From Toxorhynchites rutilus septentrionalis (lineage: Eukaryota; Arthropoda; Insecta; Diptera; Culicidae), in the NCBI RefSeq assembly GCF_029784135.1, contig NC_073746.1, positions 68,140,763 through 68,204,762 on the forward strand: 64,000 nucleotides of DNA, written 5' to 3'. Made by a program: the position numbers and the translations under genes. Positions 22,892 through 34,063 of the stretch are shown here, in pieces (the stretch's first letter is position 1; each line of letters begins with the position of its first letter). The notes below the pieces were generated by a model. It was not told the origin of the DNA, ran no database searches, and saw only the letters and a program-made list of their open reading frames with translations.

Positions 22892-24520
22892 TTATAGTAG
22901 GTTGTGTTCAGGACCCGACCGCATTGTTGACGTAGAACTACGTTGTAGTTTAATTTAAGTCACTTGTTTACAACTGCGGATATTATTTTATAATGCTACG
23001 AAAATTTTGAAATAACCATTCTACCAGTTTGGTCGCCCTGAAATGTTTTTTTTATTGTAGAATCATTTGACGACAATTGTTTGATGATTCATTTTTGTGC
23101 TCGCAGAACAATACATGCTCGAGAAGAGCGCAGCTGTCATCCTTAGTGGAGAAAGTTTTGCTACTGGCAAGCGAAACCAAATCACATACAAAACTCCAAA
23201 ACGACATTTACTTTCCTGGTGACTAAAAAGCGTAATAAACTCTATCTGCACGCGAACCCAAATAAACTAATAACTTATTATAACTTATTAAATAATATGG
23301 TTTTTCCCAAATAACCCAAATAACGCACAAACTTAACACCTGCTTCACCATAGCGTCAGTTCAATGCATTGATGCAATGTCAAAGGCACAAACGAAGTCT
23401 TTATGATGACAGGAAACAAACAATATTAACTGTTTGGGAAAAAAAAACTGAATATTAGCCTCAGCAGAGATTCATTACTTATACCCTAGCGTAAATAATT
23501 CCCTTCCGCTATCTCCCCTCCTTGTTTATATTTATCATTACAAATGGGGTTTCAGCGTAGTGAAGATGTACTTTTTTTTACGTACGGGTTATGAAGCACG
23601 CACGTACGCTCACAAATATCCATATATCGATGGGTTGAAGCAACTAAATATACACATACTTATCTCTGTTTTGCGCTCTTGTCAACAGAAGCTCTTTCTG
23701 TTCATATAGCCAGTCTAGATTAGATAAGCTGTCATCCTTTGTGGAGAGAGTTTTCTTACCGTCATGCGAACCCAAATCACTGACAAAATCCCAGAACATT
23801 TATTTTCTTGGTGAGCTGACGATAGCTTAGCTTGATGATTCCCCACACAATTGTGTAGCTCAGAACCTTAATGTAATCCTCAGCTTCATGCAATGATTGC
23901 AATGCTAGGGACATCAGCGATTGAGTGATTCGCGTCCACAGCTCAATCCAAAACGAAGATATGTGAGACTTTAAACTTCTTCAGTTCATACGTCTCTAAC
24001 CTTCAAAAAGGCCATTGGAAAAATTTACTTTTTCCTCGTATTGCTCTTCCACCCCCGATTGTCTTGAGAAAGGCATTCGATCCCTCACCGGTGTTGTCCA
24101 GTCGGTGTTCTCAAGAAGAATGAAGTTTACCTCAGCAAGATCCACTGTTTATACTCTTGGCAAATATTCCCCTTCATTATTCTTCTTTTCCTTTATTCAC
24201 GGAGATTTTAAATAATACGATTTCCCTTCCCTCTGTTCGGGAAAGCACACAAATGGACAGAACAAATGTAAGAGGAAATGGGAATGCTTCCAATTTTCAT
24301 CAATTAGAACCATATACAGACTATGGGATTTTAATGGTGTTGTGGGATTGATTGGGATTTTGGCATGTGGAACAAATCTTAGGGAATTTCCGATTCGTTT
24401 GGTGTGCAAATCGCCAGAATCCGTTCCTGGCAAAAATAGTTATTAACGTTAACTTTATTTCATAAAAACGTGATCTGTTTTCTGATTTGGCACCATTAAT
24501 GAAAGACGTAGTTCTACGTC
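22892..24520 (+). repeat. Palindrome-ended element, 1.6-kb subfamily, copy A
   Basis: An A-run then GGTTGTGTTCAGGACCCGACC hairpin-type sequence (22900-22920), GCATTGTTGACGTAGAACTA; the end is GACGTAGTTCTACGTC (24505-24520) and an A-run. The body is close to the inverted copy at 50046-51702. It contains the short SINE-like block at 23964-24150. Short ORFs here are not conserved between copies. Confidence 0.85.
23964..24150 (-). repeat. SINE-like block inside copy A
   Basis: On the - strand: ACACCGACTGGACAACACC, a CCTTTCTCAAG-type middle, then GACGTATGAACTGAAGAAG and TTTAAAGTCTCAC. It matches 32137-32351 and 50475-50640. The presence in copies A and B but not C suggests it defines a subfamily. 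Confidence 0.6.
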
Positions 24521-24955
24521 AAAAAGATTAAGATTTTGATAATAATTCTGATAATAAAAACCCCTTTATTAATTTTTGCTTTGGAATATGATATATTTCA
24601 AAGCAAAGATAAACCGGGCAAACGAATGTCGTCCGACGCTTGTTAACGCTCGGTCGGACATAACTAAAGGATCGTCTCTTATGTTTCAAACTAACCGGGC
24701 AATCAGTGGAATACAGGTTTGCTTGCGAGATGCCTCCGCTTCCGACGGCGAGTCGGCGGCCGAATCGGATTGCGTTCCTTATCCTCGCTAGATTGTGGAT
24801 TGTGGATTGTGGCCCCCATTACATCGACCTTAGAATAAATTTCAGTACGATAAAATAAATTTATAATTAAAATTGCGCTGCGGTGGTCTTTATACGTAAG
24901 TACCATTTGTTAACAATGTTTTTCACATACGTAAGTTTCATTTTAAACGGTTTTA
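24521..24955. other. Unassigned stretch
   Basis: Somewhat GC-richer around 24600-24790, with GATTGTGGATTGTGGATTGT near 24792. No gene or repeat family was identified. Confidence 0.4.
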
Positions 24956-25350
24956 TTTAGCTTGCCCAGTAATTTGTATGTTTGTATGTTTGTAACATGT
25001 TTGTCTGTAGCGCTGTAGCGCACCACAGTAATAATAATTTAAACCCCTTCCTGTTGACCGATTGATCTGAAATTTGGAACACACCTTTATCTCTGCAGTC
25101 ATTATAAAACTGCGTATTTCATGATTTTAAAAATCCGAAATGGCGGCCGCTACAAAATGAGGGTTATATATTTTCTCCAAACCCAATATGGATTTTTCCC
25201 AAACCCCATCAATATGGGTATCAAATGAAAGGGATTGACTAGTAGAACACAGTTATTTGAGAAAAATGCAAATGGCCGCCACAACAAAATGGCGGATTAC
25301 ATATTTTATCAAAACCCCATCAATATGGGTATCAAATGGAATTGAATTGG
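24956..25350 (+). repeat. Interspersed repeat related to 21550-21910
   Basis: It opens with TTTGTATGTTTGTATGTTTG and TGACCGATTGATCTGAAAT, followed by repeated ATGGCGG/ATGGCCGCC and CATCAATATGGGTATCAAAT blocks. It ends near 25350 at a GAATTGGAATT run. Non-coding. Confidence 0.6.
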
Positions 25351-25364
25351 AATTGGAATTGAAC

Positions 25365-25845
25365 CGGGAATAATTGATAGTCGCTAGGGGCGAGGTCTGG
25401 GGAGTAAGGAGGATGCTCGAACACAGTCAATTTGAATTTTTTCAATTGCTCTTAAGTTACGCGAGCAGAATGGGGCCGCGCATTATCGTGGATGAGGAAC
25501 ACTCCTTTCGTCAATAAACCTGACCTTTTGTTCTTAATCGCGGTTTTTAATCGGTACACAACTTCACAATAGTACGGTGATGAGACAGGTGTTCGGCGGC
25601 CAACGATTCGATAACACTGAAAAAATCCGTGACGCAGTTACATCGTATTTAAAAAAGTTGGACGATACGCACGCTCGGAATAGACAAACTCGTGCCACGC
25701 TATGAAAAATGCCTCGAACGTTACGGCGATTATGTAGAAAAATAGAAAATAAAACGTAGATTACGAAAATCACCTTGTTTTTTGTCCTAACTTTATTTTT
25801 CCGCGATTTCTGAGGCACTGAAACATATTTTTTGAACGACCCTCG
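25365..25845. pseudogene. Rearranged mariner transposon fragment
   Basis: On the - strand (25560 to 25365): GVFLIHDNARPHSARVT and EHPPYSPDLAPS, the second and third Asp blocks of a mariner transposase. On the + strand (25585-25786): FGGQRFDNTEKIRDAVTSYL and YEKCLERYGDYVEK, the C-terminus that should follow directly. The central part is therefore inverted relative to the end. The right tip ATTTTTTGAACGACCCTCG ends at 25845 before TA. The N-terminal half is missing. Confidence 0.75.
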
Positions 25846-25849
25846 TAGT

Positions 25850-26057
25850 TAGGCAAGTAGCAGTTAACAGTTATCACATCCCTTCCTTCATTAATCTAGG
25901 ACAATGATGAAACTAAAATAAAATCGTGGGTCACATCGGATTTCCATTATCCACAGTTAGTTGTTTCATCATATGTCCACGATTTTATTTTAGTCTCATC
26001 ATTGTCCTAGATTAATGAAGGAAGAGATGTGATAACTATTAACTGCTACTTGCCTAA
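25850..26057. repeat. 80-bp-arm inverted repeat
   Basis: Arms 25850-25929 and 25977-26057 are near-perfect reverse complements (GGCAAGTAGCAGTTAAC... against ...GTTAATAGT-type closing TGCTACTTGCC), with a loop of about 47 bp. A single related arm lies at 22060-22120. Probably a fold-back miniature element. Confidence 0.75.
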
Positions 26058-27660
26058 TTATTTTCTCGCTTTTTGTACATTAAACCGTTAACATAAAAAG
26101 TTTTTTTTTTAACTTTTCTTATTTTAACAATGCTTTCCACATTTCTAAAAATAACCGAAGTTTCCCGCATCATTTTCAAATTTCTGCATTATCATTTATC
26201 ATTTTGCTGCGAATTTTCGTTGCACTATCATATTGTATTGCCTAAATCCTATTTATTATCAGAAGATTCGATAAAATTTATAACCTGATCTGTCGGAATT
26301 TTCCTTTTTCATTCGGGTAAATGACGCATTCGGGTGAATGTGGTTCGGTCTTCTAAGAAAATATCCTCCTACCAATATTTTCTCTCCAGCGAAATTTCTT
26401 CATGACAGCTCATGAACAGATCATGATGATTTTCAGTGGAAATCCTTCTTACTTTGCGATAAACACGGATTTTTTTTTTTATTTGTTCGAACTCACTCTG
26501 CCAATTGAATGTAGACACAATGATGCAGTGAATTAAAATATTCGTACCCAAAAACGAGATGAGAAATACCATTTTGGATAGCCACCATCATGTAGTGATG
26601 GAAAGGAGACTGTCGTGCATCGAATGTACGATTCCGCTTGGAAATGCTCTATACAAAAACTAATATAAGATAAATAAGATATTGTAGGATAAATAATCAT
26701 ATTGTAGATAAATAGATAGATAAATAATAAAGATAAATAATCATATTGGGCCTGATTACGAACATCATTGCCACGTACGCTTTCACGACACTTGCACTTC
26801 ACTTACTCTTTTTGTGTCTATCATCATTGTCACGGACAGCTGCGTGTTAAAATGAACTCCGTGAAGTGAAAGTGTTCATTCCCGTTTGTAAGAGACATGT
26901 TGGTTGCATAATGTCGGGTGTTTGAACGTTGTGTCGGTTGCATAATTTCGGACGTTTTAACGTTATGCAGGTAAAATTAATACAGAGTATGAGATAATAT
27001 TCCATTTAATTAATAGTATATTTTTGAACGACAAGTTTGCGATTATACATCGATGATTAGTTTGTTGAATCAAATGCTGGCTCAAAGATGAGGAGGAATA
27101 CTTGGTTGCTCGGGAATAATGTAGTTGTTGAACATATGGGAATGTAATTCTACGCTAGAGATAAAACATGACTATTATGTTTAATAATCGAAATCTCGCA
27201 TACTCTCGTACTTAGCTCTGTCTTACTCGTTTTAATAGTGAGAAATATTTAGAATCATTTTTTATGAACCGTTTCTACAATTTTGATGAATAATAATATC
27301 TTCGATATCTCAGAACAAATCCGAATTCATCCACCTCACGATCAGTATAATCTGAGCTGCTCCCATATGGGTTTATGAAGTTTATTCATCTTATCCTTCT
27401 CATTCTCGTGTAATTTGATATACGGGACATGAGGTTTGATTTAATTATTTAAACAGAAACTGGTCAGCAGCGTCGGTCAGAAGCATAATCCTCATAGAAA
27501 ACATCTGATGGGTTTCAAGGAATTTGACAAAAGCGGAAAGTGATTCAGATTTTCTTTAGACGGATGCCAAATTATGGAAAAAGAACTAGAGAAGAATTTA
27601 AAACCAGTATCTTGTGAATGCTTTGCAATGATAGACTCATTTTTTCCTTGTTTGAAACTT
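26058..27660. other. AT-rich stretch without genes
   Basis: GGGCCTGATTACGAAC at 26749-26764 may be one end of an element whose other end is at 28904-28919. Otherwise only chance ORFs and AT-rich sequence (TAAATAATCATATTG repeats near 26690-26750). Confidence 0.45.
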
Positions 27661-28919
27661 ATTACCGGGAAACTTCGATATAACGTACCCTCGTTATAAC
27701 GTACCCTCGATATAACATCACTCGATATAAGGTACATTTTACCTCGATATAACGTACAAATTTCCAAAGTGTAAAGGAAAATTTTTTTCAATTTTTTTTC
27801 TGATAGAACAATGAATTATCTGTATTGTGATGCTAAAACAAGTTTTGTACCTTCAATCAATCCCGAAATACAGCTGGTTTTGTGATTCCTGATTCTAAAT
27901 GAATCAAGTTTAAATCAACAGTACGAAGGGAAACATTATGAGAAAGGCTGGCTTCGTTTTCTGATTGAAATTATTCATTAACTCTGCTAAAAAAGCAACA
28001 CAATAAAGTATTATAGACTACGTTTGTGAGTACTTTCTTATGCTTCGATATAACGTACAATTCGATACAACGTACAATTTTGAAAGTGAAATGTACGTTA
28101 TATCGAAGTTTACCTGTATTACTTTTTTAATATTCTTTAATTCAAAGTATGTCTTCAAAACAAGACCGTTGAAAATATCTATAACGCAAAAAGTTATAAC
28201 TATCGTCCTGATTCTGGTCTGGTCCGTCAATTGTGAATGCTCGAATTACAAAAACTAGCTCTGCAATGTTGGAAAAACATTACAATTATTATTTTATATT
28301 CAAAATTTCAACAAATCAACATTATACATAATCAATCATGATCGTATTTGGGCCAGTGGCCTCCCTTGCCATTTTATGGTGTTGCAACTCTCTCTTAGTC
28401 TAAGCCTAAAAAAAGAAACAAAATATTTCTGTTCATTCAGGACAATCGGAAGTAGACCTCCGCCATGTTTCAATGGGCCTACGGGAACTACATTTTTAAT
28501 CCTTAATTACATCCCATAGCGCATTTACCGAATCCAAATGAACAAATTTACGTCCTCTGGATACGTCAGAATTTCGTTCTAAAAATGCCACCAGGTGGGT
28601 AAATTGCTGTTTGTTTATCTTTTGTTTCTTAAACAAGACAAGACAAGATCCAAAATGTTAGCAAAAAAGCTAAATAAATAAGAAATTAAACTTACTTCAT
28701 TCCGCGTGACTATCTTTCACCATCTAAAACACAAGTGACAAATATACCTGTTTTTCTCCGTGACATGACAGTATCGTGATATTCATAATAACACCTAGTT
28801 CATCAAAGTTGTCACGACGCATGAACTCTTCTGGATTCTACACACACGGTGGCAGCCGTGATAAGGTTGTATACAATTCACTTCGTTTTCACTGTGAAGT
28901 GACGTTCGTGATCAGGCCC
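26749..28919. mobile_element. Possible element with GGGCCTGAT termini
   Basis: GGGCCTGATTACGAAC (26749) and its inverted match GTTCGTGATCAGGCCC (28904-28919) are flanked by ATT on both sides. The interior has no transposase, and a smaller TIR element (27665-28116) sits inside. The pair may be one non-autonomous element or two unrelated solo ends. Confidence 0.35.
27665..28116. mobile_element. Pogo-like miniature element, copy 1
   Basis: Ends CCGGGAAACTTCGATATAAC (27665) and GTTATATCGAAGTTTACCTG (to 28116) with TA on both sides. Sub-terminal CGATATAACGTAC motifs repeat near 27705-27760 and 28040-28085. The second copy at 41658-42054 is in the opposite orientation. The CAGGnnAAC/TATAAC-type tip is like pogo/Tigger non-autonomous elements; the assignment is by TIR and TA only. 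Confidence 0.75.
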
Positions 28920-29445
28920 ATTGTAGGTTTAACACCTCATTTTTGCAACCATTTCAAAATATTCAATGACGTTGGAAGAGGGAAATCCACGCAGCGGGAA
29001 TCCTGCGACATTGGGTTCGCATTTGAGGTGACTCATTCGTACCACGCATCAACACCGTCTGAAATATGCTACGCAACAGAGACTATCTTATCTGGTATGG
29101 CATATAGCACCTCTCGCGGTTTTCAACACTAAACCTGCTTATCGGATCGCGGCCCCAAGCAGAGCGGTCGAATCCCGATCGCTACGCCCTACCAGCAAGG
29201 GTTACGGTCACAAGAAAGTTCATTCAACGCCTTTTTTTTCCACAACACAATCAATCCAAACACCTCCGAGCAATTAGCAACGACAAACCTACCAAAGGTA
29301 AACGATAATTGGTGGATAATACATCTCGTGATGAGTAACAGTTGTGGTGTGTCCAAACGTGTGCTGTTCGCGGTTTTAAAAGTGATTCGAACGTGGCTGC
29401 GATGGATCAGTTGATTCTATATCCAATAAGTGATTGGTCGCAAAA
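28120..29445. other. Upstream region of MMP paralogue 2
   Basis: No gene recognised; the 118-codon frame at 28776-29132 is without motifs. Close to the MMP start, TTTTAAAA (29374-29381) and TCAGTT (29407-29412) form a candidate TATA/Inr pair 37 bp before the ATG at 29446. Confidence 0.4.
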
Positions 29446-30773
29446 ATGATCCGGCCGCGCGATTTAGTGTTTGTGTTAGTTGTAGCATTCCACGTGTCAA
29501 TGGTTTGCAGTGCCGCTGTTTTTGTAGAGCGTCCTTTCCATGACGAGCCGTTTTATCCGTCCGATTTGGACGGGGCGAACTCAACCAAATATAGAGACCT
29601 AACGGCCGGATTCAAATGGAACAAAACCTTGCTGTCGTATTCTATTATCAACTTTCCGACGGGAGTTCCTCCGAATTTAATTAGAACAACAATTCGGCGA
29701 GCGTTCGATGCGTGGAGTAGGTACACAAATCTGAACTTTGTGGAAAGTTTGTCTGCGATGGTGGATATACAGTTGGCGTTCGAGGGTGTGAATCACTACC
29801 GTCGGGGTCTCCCCTGTCGCTTCAGCCAGGAAATTACATTGGCTCACGCGTTCTTCCCGGAGGACGGTGACATTCACTTCAACAAGAAATATTTCTTCAC
29901 GGAGGGTGCGTCCATCGAGCAGTTTCTCAACACGGCGGTGCATGAGATCGGTCACTCGCTGGGGCTGTTACATTCGTCTTCCAGGAAATCTATTATGTAT
30001 GGAGCCCAGCTTCAGGAACTGTTTTCCGAACCACAGCCAGAGGATATACAGGTAATATATTTTGAAAATTTCTTGTCCACGTGTTGTGTCATATCCGTTG
30101 GGTCATATTGTAGGCCATTCAGGAAATTTACGGAATCCGTTCGGCGCCGCAAACGACAACTCAGCCTCCGCCAAGAGCGATTACCACTCCGAAGCCTCGA
30201 ACCACAACCGAGCTTTGCTCTCTATCCTCGTTTGACACCATTGTCACCGATCATCGCGGGAATGTCTGCGTTCTAGCAGGAAGATTCTACTATAACCTAA
30301 ATGAAACAAACCCTCCGCCACGCAAAATATCCGCAAAATGGCCAGGCTTGCCACCGAACGTGGATGCCGCCTTCACATATCGGGACCAGAAAACTTACTT
30401 CTTCAAGGGTGATCAATACTGGAAATACGACAAACTCCGGATGGAAGAGAACTATCCCCGCAGCATTGCAGTTAGTTTTCCGGGAGTGCCACAGGACATG
30501 GACACAATTCTGCTCTCTCCGACTGCTGGATTCCATGCGTTCCGCGGAACGCAGTACTGGTTTTATGATACACGAAAACTCAAACCAGTCGAGCGGCATT
30601 TCCCGAAGCTGATACGTGAGCTCGGGGGGTTCCCTGCGCGATTGGATGCTGCCCTGCTGCTCGGTGAGAGGAGATACATTTTCAGCGACTTGCGATATTA
30701 CGAAGTCGATGACGAGACTAGGATTGTTGGCGAGAGTGGTGATGTGCGACGAGATTGGTTCAATTGTGTGTGA
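29446..30773 (+). CDS. MMP paralogue 2, lacking a prodomain
   Basis: Two exons, 29446-30051 and 30114-30773, with a 62-bp GT-AG intron at the same position as intron 2 of paralogue 1; 421 residues. The first ATG in frame is at 29446. Signal peptide 1-22 is followed by only about 30 residues before the catalytic domain (AGFKWNKTLLSYSI, near residue 53). There is no PRCG motif, and signal peptide and catalytic domain share one uninterrupted exon, so no prodomain exon seems to have been missed. The zinc site is HEIGHSLGLLH (His166, Glu167, His170, His176) with Met184. Extra Cys124 lies where the structural loop should be. A Thr/Pro-rich hinge leads to a hemopexin-like domain bracketed by Cys237 and Cys420. 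It may be constitutively active, or the start may be lineage-specific. Confidence 0.85.
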
Positions 30774-31678
30774 TGGGTTGCTGAGAATGTACTAACTCGG
30801 AAGTAGCACATTCTCGGTCGTTGATGATTTGCATAGATTGGTTGTGATCTTCTTATTATTCAATGTGTCGTTGAATGTCGTTACCAAAACACTTCCAGGC
30901 AGTGTTGAAAAATCTTATACATTTGCTTGTATGTTTATCATTATTTCTAACATGAAAGATCTCATCGAAACATAAGTGCGCAAATATTTTTCTTTATTTT
31001 ATAATTTTTTTCAAATATCACAGAATCCAGTAAATCTAATAATAATAATTAAGGTCCCGCCTCATTCCCCTACATAGTTTTGAGTTGGTCGATTATCTAG
31101 TTGATAATTAATTAATACATAACCAGTTTTACAAATAAAAACGAACTGATTTAATTTGCAGATATGAAATCACCTCTTTGTGATATCGGTATTTCACTTA
31201 GCTTCGTCTATTCAAAAGTTTCTTCGGACATGTTTGTAAGAAGTCACAGCAAATCTTTCAGTTCAGTCAAATCTCAAGAAGAAGAAACGCTTGTTGTCCC
31301 GTCAAGCTATCCCATAGCATCTTCTGAGTTCACTGTAACCTGACTGCCAAAATTGTCAGACTATTAACTCTTCAGATTAATCGAACATTTGACCCGTTGG
31401 ATGAATTTCAGGTTGTATTCTATCCCTTCATTCTGACGGTTGTTTGCTTGATCCTTCAGAAATAGCTATTGAGCTTTCTTTACTTGACAACAGTCGTTCC
31501 CTCGATCTTAAACGAACCCCAATCATAGCTGTGCTTCTTTTTAACGAAACTAACATATCCAATTCCACAATAAGAACAAACTCTACCATGTTCCAATCGC
31601 TATCACAATTCAGATTTCTCATGGCTGCATTATCGCGCGCGTGCTCAAACTTATGTAGACTACTTTCTATTTTCTTTT
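30774..31678. other. 3' flank of MMP paralogue 2 and gene-less stretch
   Basis: AATAAA at 31134-31139, about 360 bp after the stop, is a candidate poly(A) signal. No other feature was found before the repeat at 31679. Confidence 0.4.
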
Positions 31679-32097
31679 GACGTAGGACTACGTCTAACCG
31701 GAAGATATAGGGGGTGAAATGGAAATCTAGGCACTGAACAAGTAGGAAAAAATGCAAGATTTGGAACGCTTATAACTCGAGCATTTCTCAATAGATCGCG
31801 AAGGTTTTTGCATCAATTGATAGAAAATATATCTACGCATCTATCATAACGAATAACATTTCATTTTTCTTGAGATAAATAATTGAATAATTGTGAAATA
31901 TCGAGCATTGTCAAAATGCACTATGTGCCCATTTTTGATTGGTCCATTTTGTGCTCCTCAAATCGTACCGACCAAAACGGGCAACCAGAGCAGCAGCGAA
32001 ATACAATGAAGCACGATTGGAAAGGAAAAAGAAAAAAAAATGAACGAAACATTGGTCGCAGTCTCACACATGCGTAATTCTCGAGCCAGCCAGTCAG

Positions 32098-32136
32098 CTT
32101 AAAAATCCCCGCTCCGCTGCCGTAACGATCATTCTT
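32098..32136 (+). promoter_or_regulatory. Decayed H2A promoter, unit 1
   Basis: A TATA-like CTTAAAAATC at 32098-32107 is followed by the presumed start region ATCATTCT near 32128-32136. The promoter is cut from its 5' UTR by the SINE-like insertion at 32137-32351; the 16-bp block CCGTAACGATCATTCT is duplicated on both sides. Confidence 0.5.
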
Positions 32137-32351
32137 TGTGTGGACACCGACTGGACAACATCGTTGCTGGACGGGCTGGACGGCGAGGGATTGAGTGCCT
32201 TTCTCAAGGCAAGAGGGCGGAGGTGGTAGCGCTGGAGTAGAATAGAGTAGAGTTTTCAAAGGGCCTTTCTCAAGGCTAGAGACGAATGAACTGCAAAAGT
32301 TTAAAGTCTCTATAATACAATACCTTCCTTCCTTCCGTAACGATCATTCTC
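32137..32351 (+). mobile_element. SINE-like retroposon with 16-bp target duplication
   Basis: CCGTAACGATCATTCT occurs at 32121-32136 and again at 32336-32351. The insert starts TTGTGTGGACACCGACTGG, has CCTTTCTCAAGGC twice, then GAGACGAATGAACTGC and TTTAAAGTCTCTATAAT, and ends in CCTTCCTTCC. Related blocks at 23964-24150 and 50475-50640, and 5'-truncated ones at 7100-7179 and 34253-34325, define the family. I see no clear tRNA A/B boxes, so the head type is open. Confidence 0.7.
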
Positions 32352-32413
32352 GTTCAAACCGTACACCACATCGGTTCGCATCACAACACATCAACAAACC
32401 AACCCAAGCAGCC

Positions 32414-32618
32414 ATGTCTGGACATGGTAAAGGGGGAAAAGTGAAGGGAAAGGCAAAATCCCGCTCGAACCGTGTTGATCTGGAGTTCCCCGCAAGGGTA
32501 GCTAGGCCGAGCGCGTTAGTACCAGTGCACCGGTCCACCGGCGTTATATAGTTTCGGCCGCCGAAGTGATCGAGTTAGCAAAGCTGCTGTGGCAAACGCA
32601 ATCGCAAAACGGCATCAG
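32414..32618 (+). pseudogene. H2A: Histone H2A pseudogene, unit 1
   Basis: The start reads MSGHGKGGKVKGKAKSRSNR, the canonical H2A N-terminus with one change. After a deletion of the GRIHRLL segment, another frame gives a stop-containing version of RKGNYAERVGAGAPVY, then SAAEVIELAKLL, matching AAEVLELAGNAA. It ends in a decayed DNKKTRI. Stops, a deletion and frameshifts make it non-functional. It lies between a TATA-like element and a 3' stem-loop, so a whole gene rather than an mRNA copy was captured. Confidence 0.85.
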
Positions 32619-32762
32619 GTAGCAGAAGAAAAACGTTTGTTCTTTATACAAACTGCTTTGGTGGCAAATCCAGAACAAGGCGGCATCGAGGGCGTTCGAA
32701 ATGGTTTTTTTTCAAAACCACGAGTACTAAGTTTTCTAAATTGGAATCATTCCATAAAACAA

Positions 32763-32800
32763 GGCGCTTTTCAGGGCCATTAAACCTTCCAAAAAAGAGT
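32763..32800 (+). other. Histone-type 3' stem-loop and downstream element, unit 1
   Basis: GGCGCTTTTCAGGGCC (32763-32778) fits the 6-bp stem, 4-nt loop consensus with one mispair. AAAAAAGAGT at 32791-32800 resembles the purine-rich histone downstream element bound by U7 snRNA. Confidence 0.65.
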
Positions 32801-33184
32801 TTAGGAAATACAGTTCAATGCTTTCTAAAACAATATCCAAAATAATAATAAAACACAAATTAATTTTTTCATAATTTGTTTGCCAGGATATGATGAGTAT
32901 GTGAATTTGGCAGTTGTTCTGAGCTTATTGATTTTGACCAATTCTTGAATTGCTTCTAGATTGAAAGTACAGTAATTTACACTTATCTCGACATTTAGCT
33001 AATTGGACGGACCAGTAATGCGACATATTTAGTTGGACATTTTTGTAAACATAGAGTTCGGGGTCCAAATTATGACCCCACATTGAAAGTCGACACTGTA
33101 CCACTGTCATCGCAAATGTTCAATTACAGGTTAAAATTACCTCCAATCCGATACTGAGTGGTGGTAATGCGACGTGCCAGTGAA

Positions 33185-33312
33185 TGTAATTTACTGTAAA
33201 ATATGTCACAAGCTGGATGGGAAGAAATTTTCCAACTGTGAAAGCTGTGGCGAGTGGCAAATGCAATCGCTAAACGGAAAGGTTTAGCCGAACAAGATGG
33301 GGATATTGAGTG
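33185..33312 (+). repeat. Duplicated block between H2A units
   Basis: CACAAGCTGGATGGGAAGAA through GGATATTGAGTGATAACA recurs at 33930-34043 with few changes; one copy is open as CKLWRVANAIAKQEGL. Its origin is unknown. Confidence 0.6.
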
Positions 33313-33353
33313 ATAACAAAACAATAAACTCTTTAGATTGAAGATAATTTTGT

Positions 33354-33369
33354 GATCCTGAAAAGGACC
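33354..33369 (-). other. Histone-type stem-loop on the opposite strand
   Basis: On the - strand, GGTCCTTTTCAGGATC: a 6-bp stem (one G-U) with TTTC loop. No coding remnant lies upstream of it on that strand. Confidence 0.5.
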
Positions 33370-33529
33370 CTTTTTAGCCTGCATGTGAATCCAACGAGCG
33401 AACAAATCGTAATGAATGTATTTTTTTTCCATCGCTCCCTTTTAACGCTCATTCGTTCGTCTCGTTGGACTCGCCCCTCTGGTTGAGTCTGCCGATTTGT
33501 CTCTATCCTGTGAGTGTGTACCGCTAGAG

Positions 33530-33536
33530 TATAAAA
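33530..33536 (+). promoter_or_regulatory. TATA box of H2A unit 2
   Basis: TATAAAA about 75 bp upstream of the H2A-like reading frame of unit 2. Confidence 0.55.
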
Positions 33537-33605
33537 CACGCGGACCCCAAAAAAATATCTTATTTTCTTTCAAACCGTAAACCCGTGTGGTTGTACGGCA
33601 TCGGC

Positions 33606-33836
33606 ATCGTGGACGTAACAAAGGAGGACAAGTTAAGGGAAAGGCAAAGTCTCACTCGAACCGTGCAGGTCTCCAGTTCCCTGTTGGTCGCATTCACTGA
33701 TTGCTCCGCAAGGGTAACTAGGCCGAACGGATTGGTGCCGGAGCACCAGTATACCTAACAGCGATTATAGAGTTTCGGCCGTCGGAGTGCTCGAGTTGGC
33801 TTGCAAAGCTGCTCACGACAATCAGAAAACCCGCAT
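33606..33836 (+). pseudogene. H2A: Histone H2A pseudogene, unit 2
   Basis: After a damaged start the frame reads [29 protein letters not shown], a stop, LLRKGN, a stop, AERIGAGAPVYLTAII. One base later in phase, LELACKAAHDNQKTRI matches LELAGNAARDNKKTRI of H2A. The remaining C-terminal third is replaced by unrelated sequence. Two stops and one frameshift; clearly dead, but less decayed than unit 1. Confidence 0.9.
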
Positions 33837-34063
33837 CAAGAACAGAGCAGCTTCGGTTCGGCGCTCATCAAGGCAACAATCAGTTTCAGTGAGTGGCAAA
33901 GCACGTCGCATTAAATGTAATTTACTGAACAACATGTCACAAGCTGGATGGGAAGAAATTTTCCAACTGTGTAAGCTGTGGCGAGTGGCAAACGCAATAG
34001 CAAAACAGGAAGGTTTAACCGAACAAGATGGGAATATCGAGTGATAACAAAAACACAACACCA

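Noticed and set aside
28776..29132. 118-codon frame upstream of MMP paralogue 2 as its missing prodomain
   Set aside because: No PRCG motif, no prodomain pattern and no suitable splice donor into 29446 were seen.
29434..29445. Earlier start for MMP paralogue 2
   Set aside because: Position 29434 is TTG; the first ATG in frame is 29446, directly before a good signal peptide.
32414..33836. Functional histone H2A genes
   Set aside because: Stops, a deletion and frameshifts in both units, and loss of the C-terminal part.
33787..34044. 85-codon frame as a small gene
   Set aside because: Its first part is the H2A pseudogene in its second frame and the rest is a block duplicated in the same repeat element.
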